DNA of 64,000 nucleotides from Lactovum miscens (GCF_014202895.1 NZ_JACHHV010000007.1:1-64000); one strand, 5' to 3'. Positions 7,259-15,060 are shown, counted from the first letter of the stretch. Program-made: numbers and translations. Notes: generated by a model from the letters alone, not told the origin.

Positions 7259-7651
7259 TTAACTAATTAGTAATTGCTTAAACTCTCGTTCAGCAAGTTC
7301 GTAAAAATTAACATCAAGATTGAAGTATTTAAGGAAACTCTCAATGTTAATCGAATCTGGTTTATTGTCATATGCAGACAAGTAAGCCTCACAACGTTTA
7401 TGAATCATGTATTGGTTAGCTTTAGCTTCCTGAATCATTTTCAAATGCTCGGAGGATAACTTTGTAAGAATATCTTTATTTAAAGCATGAGCGGTTTCAT
7501 GTAAAATAAAGTTAATAGTCTCCTTTTCTGTTAAGTTATCAGATAGGAAAATAATCTTATACTTGTCTATGTAAATGCCAAATTTTTCATCCTCAAAATG
7601 GCACCAAAATATTTTTACTCCTAAAAAATTGAGTAAATCCTTATACGTCAT
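7259..7651 (-). CDS. ImmA/IrrE-type metallopeptidase
   Basis: A 130-residue protein with HETAH at 51-55, the zinc-binding HExxH motif of the ImmA/IrrE (DUF955) family. In ICEBs1 and many Gram-positive phages such proteins cleave the adjacent repressor to trigger induction. The gene overlaps the stop region of the repressor by four bases (ATGA-type coupling), which supports joint synthesis with cI. It is short for the family but the catalytic motif is complete. The repressor cleavage role is inference from family and position. Confidence 0.82.
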   Translation of the reverse strand: MTYKDLLNFLGVKIFWCHFEDEKFGIYIDKYKIIFLSDNLTEKETINFILHETAHALNKDILTKLSSEHLKMIQEAKANQYMIHKRCEAYLSAYDNKPDSINIESFLKYFNLDVNFYELAEREFKQLLIS

Positions 7652-8007
7652 AACATTCCATTCTCCAAAAGTGATTGTAGTTGGTCTTTGACAACTTTTT
7701 TAGCACCTTCTGATAATTTATTTCCTTGCCACGCGACATTACGATCTAAAACATCATCAATTTCAAGAAGTTTATCTTGGCTAACTTTAATTTTTCCATA
7801 GACTAAAGTGTCCATTTCAACATCTAAAACTTTGGCAAGTTGCTCAATTTCTTCAAGTTTTGGAGAATTTATACCACTCTCCCATTTAGATATTGCTGAC
7901 TCTGACTTTCCCATTTTTAAACCGAGCTCTTTTTGAGTAAGTCCTGCTTTTTCTCTGTAGAATTTAACGTTTCTATCAAAAATCATTTTTCTTTGTTCTT
8001 CTGTCAT
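7648..8007 (-). CDS. cI-like repressor (XRE HTH)
   Basis: A 119-residue protein with an N-terminal XRE helix-turn-helix: KAGLTQKELGLKMGKSESAISKWESG at about 17-42 (split for reading: LTQKELGLKMG, then SESAISKWESG). The C-terminal part is short and has no LexA-type Ser/Lys peptidase motif, consistent with inactivation by the partner ImmA-like protease rather than self-cleavage. The -10 TATAAT ends six bases before the ATG and no ribosome binding site is present, so the mRNA should be leaderless. It faces cro across a 256-base control region with paired operators. Confidence 0.88.
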   Translation of the reverse strand: MTEEQRKMIFDRNVKFYREKAGLTQKELGLKMGKSESAISKWESGINSPKLEEIEQLAKVLDVEMDTLVYGKIKVSQDKLLEIDDVLDRNVAWQGNKLSEGAKKVVKDQLQSLLENGML

Positions 8008-8013
8008 GAAATT

Positions 8014-8042
8014 ATTATATTCTTAACTTGATTTATTTGCAA
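8014..8042 (-). promoter_or_regulatory. repressor promoter PL
   Basis: On the minus strand TTGCAA (complement of 8037-8042), 17 bases, TATAAT (complement of 8014-8019). Only six bases separate the -10 from the cI ATG at 8007, so +1 should fall on or next to the start codon. The operator arm 8027-8042 covers the -35 and spacer. Confidence 0.75.
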
Positions 8043-8119
8043 TAAAAAAGTTGCGAAAATATCACTAAAAATAAAATATCTTGATTTTATTGCAACTTTT
8101 GACTTGCGAAAAAATCAAG
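8027..8119. promoter_or_regulatory. paired operator array of the genetic switch
   Basis: Four related 16-base sites of form CTTGATTTTATTGCAA: 8027-8042 (direct), 8051-8066 (inverted, TTGCGAAAATATCACT), 8080-8095 (direct) and 8104-8119 (inverted, TTGCGAAAAAATCAAG). They make two dyads with identical 8-base spacers, one over PL and one over PR. A fifth site is at 8480-8495. These are the likely cI and Cro binding sites. Confidence 0.75.
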
Positions 8120-8127
8120 TTTATGAT
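8099..8127 (+). promoter_or_regulatory. lytic promoter PR
   Basis: TTGACT (8099-8104), 17 bases, TATGAT (8122-8127), reading towards cro. The operator arm at 8104-8119 lies within the spacer, so bound repressor would block it. The leader from about 8134 to cro is about 130 bases. Confidence 0.75.
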
Positions 8128-8263
8128 AACATTAATTCATCAAGCTAAACAGCTTTCTTAGCAAATCGGTAGTTCGACTGCAAATAAGATGACATATAAG
8201 GTTTCTTCGGAGTAAAAGTGCCCTTTGCTAATAACTTGAAATAATAAAGAACCGAGGAATGCG

Positions 8264-8479
8264 ATGAGCAAGACTTACAAGCCTTTAGACGACCTTCTAG
8301 GTGAGTCTGGAATGAAATTTACGACCATTTCAGAACGAATCGGATTAACTTCTAATGCGTTTTACAGGGTTCGCGTGAATCCACGCAAGTTGACTCTTGA
8401 AAAAATCCAGCGTCTAGGATCTGTTACAGGTATAGATCCCGATAGGATTTATCAAGTATCAAAAAATTTTACAGAATAA
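8264..8479 (+). CDS. Cro-like regulator
   Basis: A 71-residue DNA-binding protein, first gene rightwards of the switch. Residues about 15-45 (KFTTISERIGLTSNAFYRVR) form a helix-turn-helix of the XRE/Cro kind, and the C-terminal half resembles short lactococcal phage Cro proteins (LEKIQRLGSVTGIDPDRIYQV). GAGGA precedes the ATG by five bases. Expected to repress PL and commit to lytic growth. A further operator-like site directly follows its stop codon. Confidence 0.75.
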   Translation: MSKTYKPLDDLLGESGMKFTTISERIGLTSNAFYRVRVNPRKLTLEKIQRLGSVTGIDPDRIYQVSKNFTE

Positions 8480-8495
8480 CTTGATATTATCGCAA
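8480..8495. promoter_or_regulatory. fifth operator-like site
   Basis: CTTGATATTATCGCAA starts one base after the cro stop codon and matches the switch operators in 13 of 16 positions or better. It could tie the downstream early genes to the repressor or allow looping between distant operators. Confidence 0.55.
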
Positions 8496-8578
8496 GTTAT
8501 AAAAGATAAATATGATAAACCCAAAAGAACCTAATATCGAATGTACCCAAAAATGAACAATAGAAAGGAAACGAAAAG

Positions 8579-8600
8579 AAGCCCGATTTTTGGGCTTCAA
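8579..8600. terminator. hairpin between cro and the next gene
   Basis: GAAGCCC and GGGCTTC pair over seven bases around a T-rich loop (about 8579-8599). On the plus strand it is followed by A residues, not T, so it is a weak or minus-strand terminator, or a processing or attenuation point. Confidence 0.35.
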
Positions 8601-8644
8601 AAATACGAAAATAATTACATTAAGAATGAAAGGAAGAAAAAACT

Positions 8645-8890
8645 ATGTCAATTAACTTATATGAGCTTAATTCAGACGATTGGGCAAGCGATTCAAGGCT
8701 AGCTGAAACATTCGGTGTAAAGATAGACACCATGCGAAAAAAGGTTAGAGCATTCGAAGCAAACGATCCAGAGCATGTCATTAAGATAGGCAGTCGGCTT
8801 ACATTCGTTCCAGCGTTCATCGCTTGGTCGGAGTACGAAAGGAAATATCGAAATGTATCACGAAAGCCTAAGTTTGAGTTTGAAAAATGA
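8645..8890 (+). CDS. small early DNA-binding protein
   Basis: An 81-residue protein; residues 12-40 (WASDSRLAETFGVKIDTMRKK) look like a helix-turn-helix, followed by a VIKIGSRLTFVPAFIAW segment similar to the wing of excisionase or MerR-like folds. It could be an excisionase or early regulator; I cannot decide which. GAAAGGAAG precedes the ATG. It overlaps the next gene by 38 bases. Confidence 0.55.
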   Translation: MSINLYELNSDDWASDSRLAETFGVKIDTMRKKVRAFEANDPEHVIKIGSRLTFVPAFIAWSEYERKYRNVSRKPKFEFEK

Positions 8891-9209
8891 CAACAAAAAA
8901 AGCACCTCTGCAAAGGCGCTTCAAAAACAACTAGATAAGGATATTTTAACAGAAATGAGAAACATTATCAAATCAGACAAGGACTTCATGAAGAACCTTG
9001 TTAACGAATATGCAGAAAGCCTAATGGCTCACGGTATGACTTATGAATATGCAAAGAATGCAGCTCGACTAAAGTATTGGTACGCATGTGAATTCTATGA
9101 TGGCTTAAAGTATTGGCAGAAGAACAATACCGCTCAACTAAAACAAGACATTCGCCGAATTTTCATGGGCGAACAAAAAATATTAAAACGTGAATTGATA
9201 GGAGCTTAA
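8853..9209 (+). CDS. hypothetical early phage protein
   Basis: A 118-residue, largely helical, charged protein of unknown function (LTEMRNIIKSDKDFMKNLV in the middle, Tyr/Trp-rich YWYACEFYDGLKYWQ). The ATG at 8853 has GAAAGGA nine bases upstream but sits inside the previous gene; TTG codons at 8874 and 8880 are other options. It is directly upstream of the Bet gene, one base apart, so it is part of the recombination operon. Confidence 0.55.
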   Translation: MYHESLSLSLKNDNKKSTSAKALQKQLDKDILTEMRNIIKSDKDFMKNLVNEYAESLMAHGMTYEYAKNAARLKYWYACEFYDGLKYWQKNNTAQLKQDIRRIFMGEQKILKRELIGA

Positions 9210-9210
9210 A

Positions 9211-10008
9211 ATGGCAAATGAAATTGATATTTATGATGCAAAACAGCTAAACACTGCAACAATAAAGAAATTCTTAAAAGGTGGCGGGAATGCTAGTGAC
9301 GAGGAACTTGCAATGCTATTAGCAATTTCTAGAAATCAAAACTTGAATCCATTCATGAAAGAAGTCTACTTTGTTAAATATGGTTCTTCTCCAGCACAAA
9401 TCATAGTGAGCCGTGATGCTTATCGAAAACGTGCGCAAGCTAATCCAAATTATAAGGGGTCAGAAGCAGGTGTGATCGTACTTTCAGAATCAGGCGAAAT
9501 TAAGGAACGAAATGGAGCATTCAAAGCACCTAATGAGGAACTGATTGGTGCTTGGTCAACTGTCTATTTGGCAAATGCGGACATACCTATTCATGTGGCT
9601 ATCTCTTATGATGAGTACGTTCAAATGAAAGACGGTAAACCTAATTCAATGTGGGCAAATAAACCAATGACAATGCTTACTAAAGTTGCAGAATCACAGG
9701 CATTACGCATGGCGTTCCCGAGTGAATTCTCAGGTACGTATGGAGAAGAAGAGTTTGACATTCCAAAAGATGTTACGCCTACAGATGACGATCGTTACAA
9801 TCGTATGGAAGAAATTAAGAAAAATCTTTCAAATGCTAAAACACTTAAAGATTTAAATGATTTTCATAAAAGCTTAACAAAGCAAGAAAAATCTACTTAC
9901 GATTCTCGATTCGAAGATGCAAGAGAAAGAATATTGAAAAGCTCAGAAGTTCTAAGTGGAGAAGTTATTGATTCAGATTCTGATGTTCTTAATGTGGAGG
10001 ACTTCTAA
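9211..10008 (+). CDS. bet: RecT/Bet family single-strand annealing protein
   Basis: A 265-residue phage recombinase. The core NLNPFMKEVYFVKYGSS, IVSRDAYRKRAQANP and the GAWSTVYLAN / MTMLTKVAESQALRMAFP motifs are typical of the Bet (lambda Red beta) branch of RecT proteins. It anneals complementary single strands during phage recombination and replication. GGAG sits eight bases before the ATG. DUF1351 and SSB genes follow with overlaps, the usual lactococcal phage order; no separate exonuclease gene is seen next to it. Confidence 0.9.
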   Translation: MANEIDIYDAKQLNTATIKKFLKGGGNASDEELAMLLAISRNQNLNPFMKEVYFVKYGSSPAQIIVSRDAYRKRAQANPNYKGSEAGVIVLSESGEIKERNGAFKAPNEELIGAWSTVYLANADIPIHVAISYDEYVQMKDGKPNSMWANKPMTMLTKVAESQALRMAFPSEFSGTYGEEEFDIPKDVTPTDDDRYNRMEEIKKNLSNAKTLKDLNDFHKSLTKQEKSTYDSRFEDARERILKSSEVLSGEVIDSDSDVLNVEDF

Positions 10009-11003
10009 TGCAAGAAATAGCAGTGAATTATATTGCAGCAAAGATTGATGTTGTTGACCGTGAAAGTTTTGAAAAACAGATAAATGAAATAGTCAAACGA
10101 TACAAAGGTTACCAAGTATCAGTCGAATCAATCAAAGATGATAAGGCTACTCGAGCAACGCTCAATAAGTTAATTAAACAAATCAGCGATCGACGAATTG
10201 AAATTAAAAATGAATTTAATATACCACTTAAAGATTTTGAATCATGGGTAAAAAAAGCAACTGATCCGCTTGAAAAAGTAGTTGAATCAATTAATTCGGG
10301 AGTGAAAGAAGTTGAAGAAAATATTCGACAACTTTTGACAGGTATTATCCGCGCTCAATTTGAGATTGCTACGAAAGATACACAGATTGACCCTAGAATC
10401 TTTGAAATAAACATACCAACGCTTTGTAAGTCAAGCTATTTTAATAGTTTAAACGAGCCAAAACAAGCCTTATTGGATGAAATCAAAGTGTTAGTTGACC
10501 GCGAAAAAGCAAACATGGCACGTTTAGAATCAGATAAAAATACAATTACTAGTTTTGCCTTTGATAATAACTTACCTGATACGCCATATCTGACAATGCT
10601 TGATCAGGGTGAAGAACTAAACTTCATTCTTGAAATTTTGCAAAAGGATATCAAGGCTGAAAAAGCTAAGAAGGAATCAGAGGAAAAGAGAGCAGTTGAA
10701 GAGGCAAAGCGAAAAGCTGAACTGTTAGCAGAACAAGAACGAGAATATGTAACAAAACAGCTTGAATCTGAAATGGGAATGGTTCCAGAAGAATCCGAAA
10801 ATGATGTAAAAAATGCCGAATTCAAAGAAATTGTACCTGAAAACGACCCAATCGTTTCAAAAAGTATTGAAAAATACCATTGCACAATTGACATCATTTT
10901 CGATTCAATTGAAGAAAAAAATCGGTGGAAAGAAGTAATGGTCGCAAATGGTTTTGGAGACTTCCATGCCTTGAAATTTGAGAAGGTACAGGTAACTGAA
11001 TGA
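10008..11003 (+). CDS. DUF1351 family protein
   Basis: A 331-residue, highly charged, mostly coiled-coil protein (long Lys/Glu helices at about 215-255) with the N-terminal pattern of DUF1351 phage proteins ([19 protein letters not shown]). It begins on the last base of the Bet stop codon region (TAATG) and ends in a four-base overlap with ssb, indicating translational coupling. In many Gram-positive phages this family sits between the annealing protein and SSB; its biochemical role is not established. Confidence 0.75.
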   Translation: MQEIAVNYIAAKIDVVDRESFEKQINEIVKRYKGYQVSVESIKDDKATRATLNKLIKQISDRRIEIKNEFNIPLKDFESWVKKATDPLEKVVESINSGVKEVEENIRQLLTGIIRAQFEIATKDTQIDPRIFEINIPTLCKSSYFNSLNEPKQALLDEIKVLVDREKANMARLESDKNTITSFAFDNNLPDTPYLTMLDQGEELNFILEILQKDIKAEKAKKESEEKRAVEEAKRKAELLAEQEREYVTKQLESEMGMVPEESENDVKNAEFKEIVPENDPIVSKSIEKYHCTIDIIFDSIEEKNRWKEVMVANGFGDFHALKFEKVQVTE

Positions 11004-11437
11004 TTAATAATGTAACGCTCGTTGGACGATTAGTAAGAGATCCAGAGCTTAAATACACAGCTTCTAATATCGCTAACACAAAAGTAACACTTGCGGTTAA
11101 CCGAAGATTCAAAAATGCGACAGGTGAACGTGAAGCTGACTTTATCAATCTTGTTTTGTGGAAGCAGAACGCTGAAAACTTTGCGAATTGGATGCATAAG
11201 GGTGGACTTGTCGGAATAGTCGGATCTATCCAGACTCGAAATTATGAGAACCAGCAAGGTCAAAGAGTTTACGTGACAGAGGTACTCGTAGATCACTTTC
11301 AAAGCCTTGAAAGTCGTCCTGAAAATCAATCTAATCAACAACATCCTAGGCAACCAGCACCAGTACAAAGTCGACAGGAAAATCCATTTTCAAACAGTAA
11401 GCCTATGGATATCTCAGATGACGAGCTTCCCTTCTAA
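11000..11437 (+). CDS. ssb: single-stranded DNA-binding protein
   Basis: A 145-residue SSB: OB fold with [16 protein letters not shown] at the start, [17 protein letters not shown] in the middle, a Gln/Pro-rich linker, and the acidic tip DISDDELPF that recruits partner proteins. Overlaps DUF1351 by four bases. Serves phage replication and recombination with Bet. Confidence 0.95.
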   Translation: MINNVTLVGRLVRDPELKYTASNIANTKVTLAVNRRFKNATGEREADFINLVLWKQNAENFANWMHKGGLVGIVGSIQTRNYENQQGQRVYVTEVLVDHFQSLESRPENQSNQQHPRQPAPVQSRQENPFSNSKPMDISDDELPF

Positions 11438-11458
11438 TAATTTTTGATAGGAGAAAAT

Positions 11459-11746
11459 ATGAATTACCAAAAATATAAAGAAATAATTTCTACACACAAT
11501 AACTATGCACAGCCAATTATCTGCCTTATTCACCTGACAGCTCATGAGAAAACAAGTGCTTATGAATTAAGAGAACTATATGGATTCCTTGACCCAGCAA
11601 AGCAGATAAGCATTTTGAAGACTGCTTATGGGATCAAAATTTATAAACACAATATTCAAGTGGTAAACCGTTTTGGACGTAAGGTACATACAAAGGAATA
11701 CTCACTTGAGCAACTTGATGGATTCACGGAGGACATAAATGGTTAG
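11459..11746 (+). CDS. hypothetical small replication-region protein
   Basis: A 95-residue basic protein. The ATG at 11459 has AGGAG seven bases upstream; an in-frame TTG at 11444 lies before that site and is less likely. The middle (SAYELRELYGFLDPAKQISILKTAYGI) resembles a winged-helix or HTH segment, and similar small proteins sit before replisome organizers in related phages. It overlaps the next gene by eight bases. No function can be assigned. Confidence 0.6.
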   Translation: MNYQKYKEIISTHNNYAQPIICLIHLTAHEKTSAYELRELYGFLDPAKQISILKTAYGIKIYKHNIQVVNRFGRKVHTKEYSLEQLDGFTEDING

Positions 11747-12662
11747 GCCTGAAAAAATTGGCCTTGACTATTTCCCGCTTGATGTTGATATATTTGATGA
11801 CGAAAAGATAGAAGCTATTGCTGGGGAGTTTGGCTCAAAAGGTGAAATTGTAGTTGTAAAGCTGCTGTGCGCGATTTATAAAAAAGGATATTTCGTACAG
11901 TGGAGTGATTTAACACAAGCTCAACTTTTAAAGCGACTCCCAGATATTACAGATGAATTGCTAAAAAAGATAGTGAACCGCTTGGTTAAATGGGAGTTCT
12001 TTGATAAGGACCTGTTTGACTCGGAGAACGTACTAACAAGTTTGCATATTCAAGCTAATTTTTTCGAAGCAACAAAGAGAAGAAAAACACCAAGACCGAC
12101 TCAATATATCATTAATGTTAACAATAATTCAGTTAATGTTAACAATAACCACGCTACAACTGGGGTTAATGTCAACATTAGTACACAAAGTAAAGTAAAG
12201 AAAAGTAAAGTAAATAAAAGTAAAGAGAAAGAAGAAGAACCTTTAAAAACAAACTCGCTCTTTTCAAATTATTTTGACTTATTTACTTCTCTTTCGAAAA
12301 AAAATCTAAGTAAAAGAGCAATGGCTACGCAAGAGTTTTTGAAGCTCCCTAGCTTTGATCAAAACTTTGCAGTAACAGGAGCTAGAAATTATTTGACTTG
12401 GTACTTGAAATCAAATCCTGATGATGTAGACGGTACGTATAGTATTAATGCTTACCAGTTTATTAAAGAGATGGAATTCAAAAATTATCAGACAATACCC
12501 GAGATTAAGAAAAAAAAGACCGGCTACGATTCTGCACGTGAGAAAGTGATACCAGTACCTGAATGGTCAAATCCAGACTATGCTGAAGAGGCAACAGATG
12601 AAGAAGTAGCAGAATTTAAGCGTCAACTTGAAGCGCTAGGAGATAAAAATGAAAGCAAATAA
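11739..12662 (+). CDS. phage replisome organizer
   Basis: A 307-residue initiator. The N-terminus (GLDYFPLDVDIFDDEKIEAI) is the Lin1244/Lin1753-type (DUF4373) domain found in phage replication initiators, with an LLxxIYxxGYF pattern next. The middle is a Lys/Ser/Asn-rich linker coded by iterons and AGTAAA repeats that likely form the phage origin inside the gene. The C-terminal third (about 165-260) is a helical domain that could contact host primosome proteins. The gene precedes RusA-like and nuclease-like genes, as in lactococcal P335 phages. Confidence 0.82.
   Translation: MVRPEKIGLDYFPLDVDIFDDEKIEAIAGEFGSKGEIVVVKLLCAIYKKGYFVQWSDLTQAQLLKRLPDITDELLKKIVNRLVKWEFFDKDLFDSENVLTSLHIQANFFEATKRRKTPRPTQYIINVNNNSVNVNNNHATTGVNVNISTQSKVKKSKVNKSKEKEEEPLKTNSLFSNYFDLFTSLSKKNLSKRAMATQEFLKLPSFDQNFAVTGARNYLTWYLKSNPDDVDGTYSINAYQFIKEMEFKNYQTIPEIKKKKTGYDSAREKVIPVPEWSNPDYAEEATDEEVAEFKRQLEALGDKNESK
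12111..12236. repeat. probable phage replication origin (iterons)
   Basis: Three copies of TTAATGTTAACA-type repeats at 12111-12127, 12132-12148 and 12165-12180 (the third with TGTCAACA, itself a dyad TAATGT/ACATTA), followed by five AGTAAA repeats at about 12188-12232. They lie inside the replisome organizer gene. Known P335 phages carry their origin within this gene, so this is the likely binding site of its product. Confidence 0.65.
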
Positions 12663-12954
12663 AAAAATCACAGGTGAATTTACACAAGGATACCCCGAGG
12701 CTGTCCGTCCGATGGCCGAGTGGCTGATGGATAATGACTTTGCGTTTAAAGTAGACGGCCTTAAATTTACCGTCGCAAACATGTCAGATACTACTTTCGA
12801 TAAAGTTTACTCAAAAGGTAAGGAATTTGACAATTCTGCAAGTCCACAAATGGATTTATTTGAACAATCTGAACCAAAGGACGTTACACCAGAACTAGAA
12901 TTACTTGAAACTTCTGACGATACGATTGATGGAGATTTTGAGGAGGTCGAATGA
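12649..12954 (+). CDS. hypothetical acidic phage protein
   Basis: A 101-residue protein with a short folded N-terminus (YPEAVRPMAEWLMDNDFAFKV) and a very acidic C-terminus including QMDLFEQ, which looks like a sliding-clamp (beta) binding peptide QxxLF. It starts 14 bases inside the replisome organizer gene and overlaps the next gene by four bases. A replication accessory that docks on the host clamp is a reasonable but untested guess. Confidence 0.6.
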   Translation: MKANKKITGEFTQGYPEAVRPMAEWLMDNDFAFKVDGLKFTVANMSDTTFDKVYSKGKEFDNSASPQMDLFEQSEPKDVTPELELLETSDDTIDGDFEEVE

Positions 12955-13421
12955 ATAGACCTGATATTACAAAAAGTCTGAGTGATCTTGTGAGGACTAG
13001 GTTGAAAAATACATGCAACTTTTGGGCAGAAGAAGTGAATTTAGATTATTCAACTAAAAGAGTTGATTTTGTTGGGTTTTCTGCAAGAAATGGTGTATTT
13101 GCAAGAGTTTCAGAAATTGAACATGGGGCTTTTGATTTTTATGAAGTAAAAAGTTCCATGAATGATTTTAATTCAGGACACGGAAAAAATTGGGAAGGTG
13201 ATCGTAACTACCTTGTTTGTGAGAGAGAATTAGCAGATGAACTTTACTCAAAAATGCTTTTACCACAAAATACAGAAGTCCTTTGTCCTAACAAGCCTCG
13301 TACAGCTCTGGTTACAGCTTACAAAGATTATCAATCATCAAAACGAACAAAAGCAGCAAGTGAGATCCTTTGGAATATGATATGCGCTAGAAGTAGTAAC
13401 AAGATTGAGGTGGTCAAGTGA
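12951..13421 (+). CDS. nuclease-like protein (PD-(D/E)XK type pattern)
   Basis: A 156-residue protein with RVDFVGFSARNG near residue 38 and FDFYEVKSSMNDF near 64, giving the D...EVK spacing of a restriction-endonuclease-like active site, followed by a basic helix. It lies between the replication genes and RusA with four-base overlaps on both sides. The pattern supports a DNA nuclease; homology was not searched, so the call is moderate. Confidence 0.6.
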   Translation: MNRPDITKSLSDLVRTRLKNTCNFWAEEVNLDYSTKRVDFVGFSARNGVFARVSEIEHGAFDFYEVKSSMNDFNSGHGKNWEGDRNYLVCERELADELYSKMLLPQNTEVLCPNKPRTALVTAYKDYQSSKRTKAASEILWNMICARSSNKIEVVK

Positions 13422-13864
13422 AATTTACTTTTAAGCTCTACCGTGCGACAAGCAAATCGAAGGACGTGCCAAGAAGCCAAAAACTAATTCTTAACTCAAA
13501 CGACCGCATGCACTTTCATCAAAAAGCTCAAATCGTATCAAAGGTAAGGCAGATAGCAAAGCACGAAGTAGAAAATACTATTTTGCTAGATCTTGGAGAC
13601 AAAACTAAAAATATAAATGTAAAAAATCACTTTAGCGAGAATAATCCATGCGGAGTAACGTTAACAGTTTTCACCCCAACGAAGCGCAGAAGTGATCCAG
13701 ATAACTTGCAGCCTACACTAAAGGCAATCATGGACGGATTTACAGAAGCGAAATTATGGACGGATGATAATCACGATGTCGTGAAGTACACAAAATATCA
13801 ATTTGGTGGGTTATCTGAAACTAAAGCATACCGACTTGAAGTAGATGTAGAGGAAATAAACTAA
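13418..13864 (+). CDS. rusA: RusA family Holliday junction resolvase
   Basis: A 148-residue protein with the RusA signature RRSDPDNLQPTLKAIMDG near residue 92, then LWTDDNHDVV, supplying the conserved acidic metal ligands. Resolves four-way junctions made during phage recombination and replication. Overlaps the upstream gene by four bases. Normal length for the family. Confidence 0.88.
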   Translation: MKFTFKLYRATSKSKDVPRSQKLILNSNDRMHFHQKAQIVSKVRQIAKHEVENTILLDLGDKTKNINVKNHFSENNPCGVTLTVFTPTKRRSDPDNLQPTLKAIMDGFTEAKLWTDDNHDVVKYTKYQFGGLSETKAYRLEVDVEEIN

Positions 13865-13874
13865 GGAGAGCGAA

Positions 13875-13931
13875 ATGGATTTTGCAAAAAATAAAGCCCT
13901 ACAGCTAAATGAAGAGCTGAAGGACTTGTAA
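13875..13931 (+). CDS. 18-codon ORF, probably a truncated gene
   Basis: ATG at 13875 with AAGGAGAG at proper spacing encodes MDFAKNKALQLNEELKDL and stops. The strong ribosome binding site and helical start look like the beginning of a normal early phage gene. It ends just where the oppositely oriented gene at 13940-14209 begins, so it is best read as the stub left by that insertion, though a genuine micro-peptide cannot be excluded. Confidence 0.4.
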   Translation: MDFAKNKALQLNEELKDL

Positions 13932-13939
13932 GCTAAAAA

Positions 13940-14209
13940 TTAAAATCTTGGCAATCTTAGTAGATTATCTTGCGTAGTAAAATTTTTGACGGTACGAATG
14001 AATGGAGCGCGATTTGTTGGATGGACTGACTCAACATTTGCCCTTATTCCATAGGTATTTGTGTAGTAATATTCCATATGACCATCAATATATTTTACTA
14101 CTTGTGGGACAGTTTCAACCGTTCCGTCTTCAAGTTTTACTTTTTCAATTTTTTCAGTTGAAGTAGCATTGTGATCAATTAAATGAATATGTGTAATTCT
14201 GTATGACAT
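13940..14209 (-). CDS. DUF3892-like protein
   Basis: An 89-residue protein with MSYRITHIHL at the start and a YIDGHMEYYYT segment, matching the short DUF3892 family of unknown function. It is the only minus-strand gene inside the early region. It has its own promoter (14297-14325) and AAAGGAAA ahead of the ATG. With the divergent XRE gene it makes an accessory insert of about 0.6 kb. Confidence 0.65.
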   Translation of the reverse strand: MSYRITHIHLIDHNATSTEKIEKVKLEDGTVETVPQVVKYIDGHMEYYYTNTYGIRANVESVHPTNRAPFIRTVKNFTTQDNLLRLPRF

Positions 14210-14296
14210 ACTTTTTCCTTTCTAATTTATTTCAATAGTCTCAGAGCTTGATCGTTTGCGAATCTGGGTTAAGGGGTGAGTCGCTTTGATAAGAAC

Positions 14297-14325
14297 ATAA
14301 TATCATAAAGTGTCTAGATAGTCAA
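14297..14325 (-). promoter_or_regulatory. promoter of the DUF3892-like gene
   Basis: TTGACT (complement of 14320-14325), 17 bases, TATTAT (complement of 14297-14302). The surrounding sequence has repeated ATAGTC/GACTAT words (14316-14345), which probably form an operator for the divergent XRE protein. Confidence 0.6.
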
Positions 14326-14380
14326 GAGGATAGTACTATATATAGTCAAAATTAATTTAATCAGTAAAGGAAAGCACAAC

Positions 14381-14566
14381 ATGTGGTCAAAAATTGAAAA
14401 AATAATAAAAGCTAAGAATATAAGCGTTTACCAGTTAGCTAAAATGACAGGAATTAGTCGTCAGGCATTATCTCAGATGAAGCTAAAAGAAATAAAAAAT
14501 CCTAGTTTTGACAAAATGGTTAAAATTGCAGACGCACTAGATGTAAGTCTAGATGAGTTTAGATGA
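14381..14566 (+). CDS. small XRE-family HTH regulator
   Basis: A 61-residue single-domain repressor: ISVYQLAKMTGISRQALSQM at about 14-33 is the helix-turn-helix, ending LDVSLDEFR as in many XRE proteins. AAAGGAAAG precedes the ATG. Divergent from the DUF3892-like gene across a 171-base region with repeated ATAGTC words, so it likely controls both directions. Confidence 0.8.
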   Translation: MWSKIEKIIKAKNISVYQLAKMTGISRQALSQMKLKEIKNPSFDKMVKIADALDVSLDEFR

Positions 14567-14581
14567 AAAAGGAGAAACAAA

Positions 14582-14824
14582 ATGGATAAAGAATTTAATG
14601 ACTTTGTAAAAAATGAAATAGCTTTTAGACTTAGCTGTAAACCAGAACATGTTTATACAGTATGGCAATGCAAGACATTGCAAAACATCAAGGGGCTGTT
14701 TTCAAGTGATGTAGAATCTGCAAAAGGATTATATTTTGAAGCGACTTACAACGGAGATAAAGAAGAACTTTATCTTGATATGTATTCAAAAGTTAGCAAT
14801 GAAGCAATTGAAGTAACTTTTTAA
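14582..14824 (+). CDS. hypothetical small acidic protein
   Basis: An 80-residue protein following the XRE gene by 15 bases with AGGAGA before the ATG. It contains RLSCKPEHVYTVWQCKTLQNIKG split around two Cys residues and an acidic C-terminus; it may be a DUF6275-like phage protein but I am not certain. Co-transcribed with the XRE gene. Confidence 0.5.
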   Translation: MDKEFNDFVKNEIAFRLSCKPEHVYTVWQCKTLQNIKGLFSSDVESAKGLYFEATYNGDKEELYLDMYSKVSNEAIEVTF

Positions 14825-14835
14825 GATTTAATACA

Positions 14836-15060
14836 TCTCGGTGCTCGCGCGGAAATCGAGTTAAATGACTGATCGAGCATGACTCAACCAGCACAGCCGA
14901 GACAGCGCACAGTAAATAGTCAGGCAGGAAGAGCCTAAATCTATCCAAAAGGTCAGTTTAGACCAAATGACTATTTACTGTATTTAAAAAAGGGAAGCCA
15001 GAAAGTGAATCATTTGAAGAGGTCATCAAATGACAGATAAAGATAAAGTCATCTTTAAAT
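14836..15060 (+). ncRNA. densely structured non-coding region
   Basis: No gene, but stacked stems. First, TCTCGG (14836-14841)/CCGAGA (14897-14902) enclosing TGCTCG (14842-14847)/CGAGCA (14874-14879). Second, a perfect 13-bp stem CAGTAAATAGTCA (14910-14922)/TGACTATTTACTG (14968-14980) enclosing two hairpins, GGC/GCC (14923-14935) and GGTC/GACC (14951-14964), a three-way junction. Third, TCATTTG/CAAATGA (15010-15032), then AAAGAT/ATCTTT near 15038-15056. No T tract follows, so these are not terminators. A folded RNA between early and late modules is likely; function unknown. Confidence 0.5.

Noticed and set aside
12188-12236. AGTAAA repeats considered as a CRISPR-like or tandem array
   Set aside because: Units are six bases without spacers and lie inside the replisome organizer coding region; they are origin-type or codon repeats.
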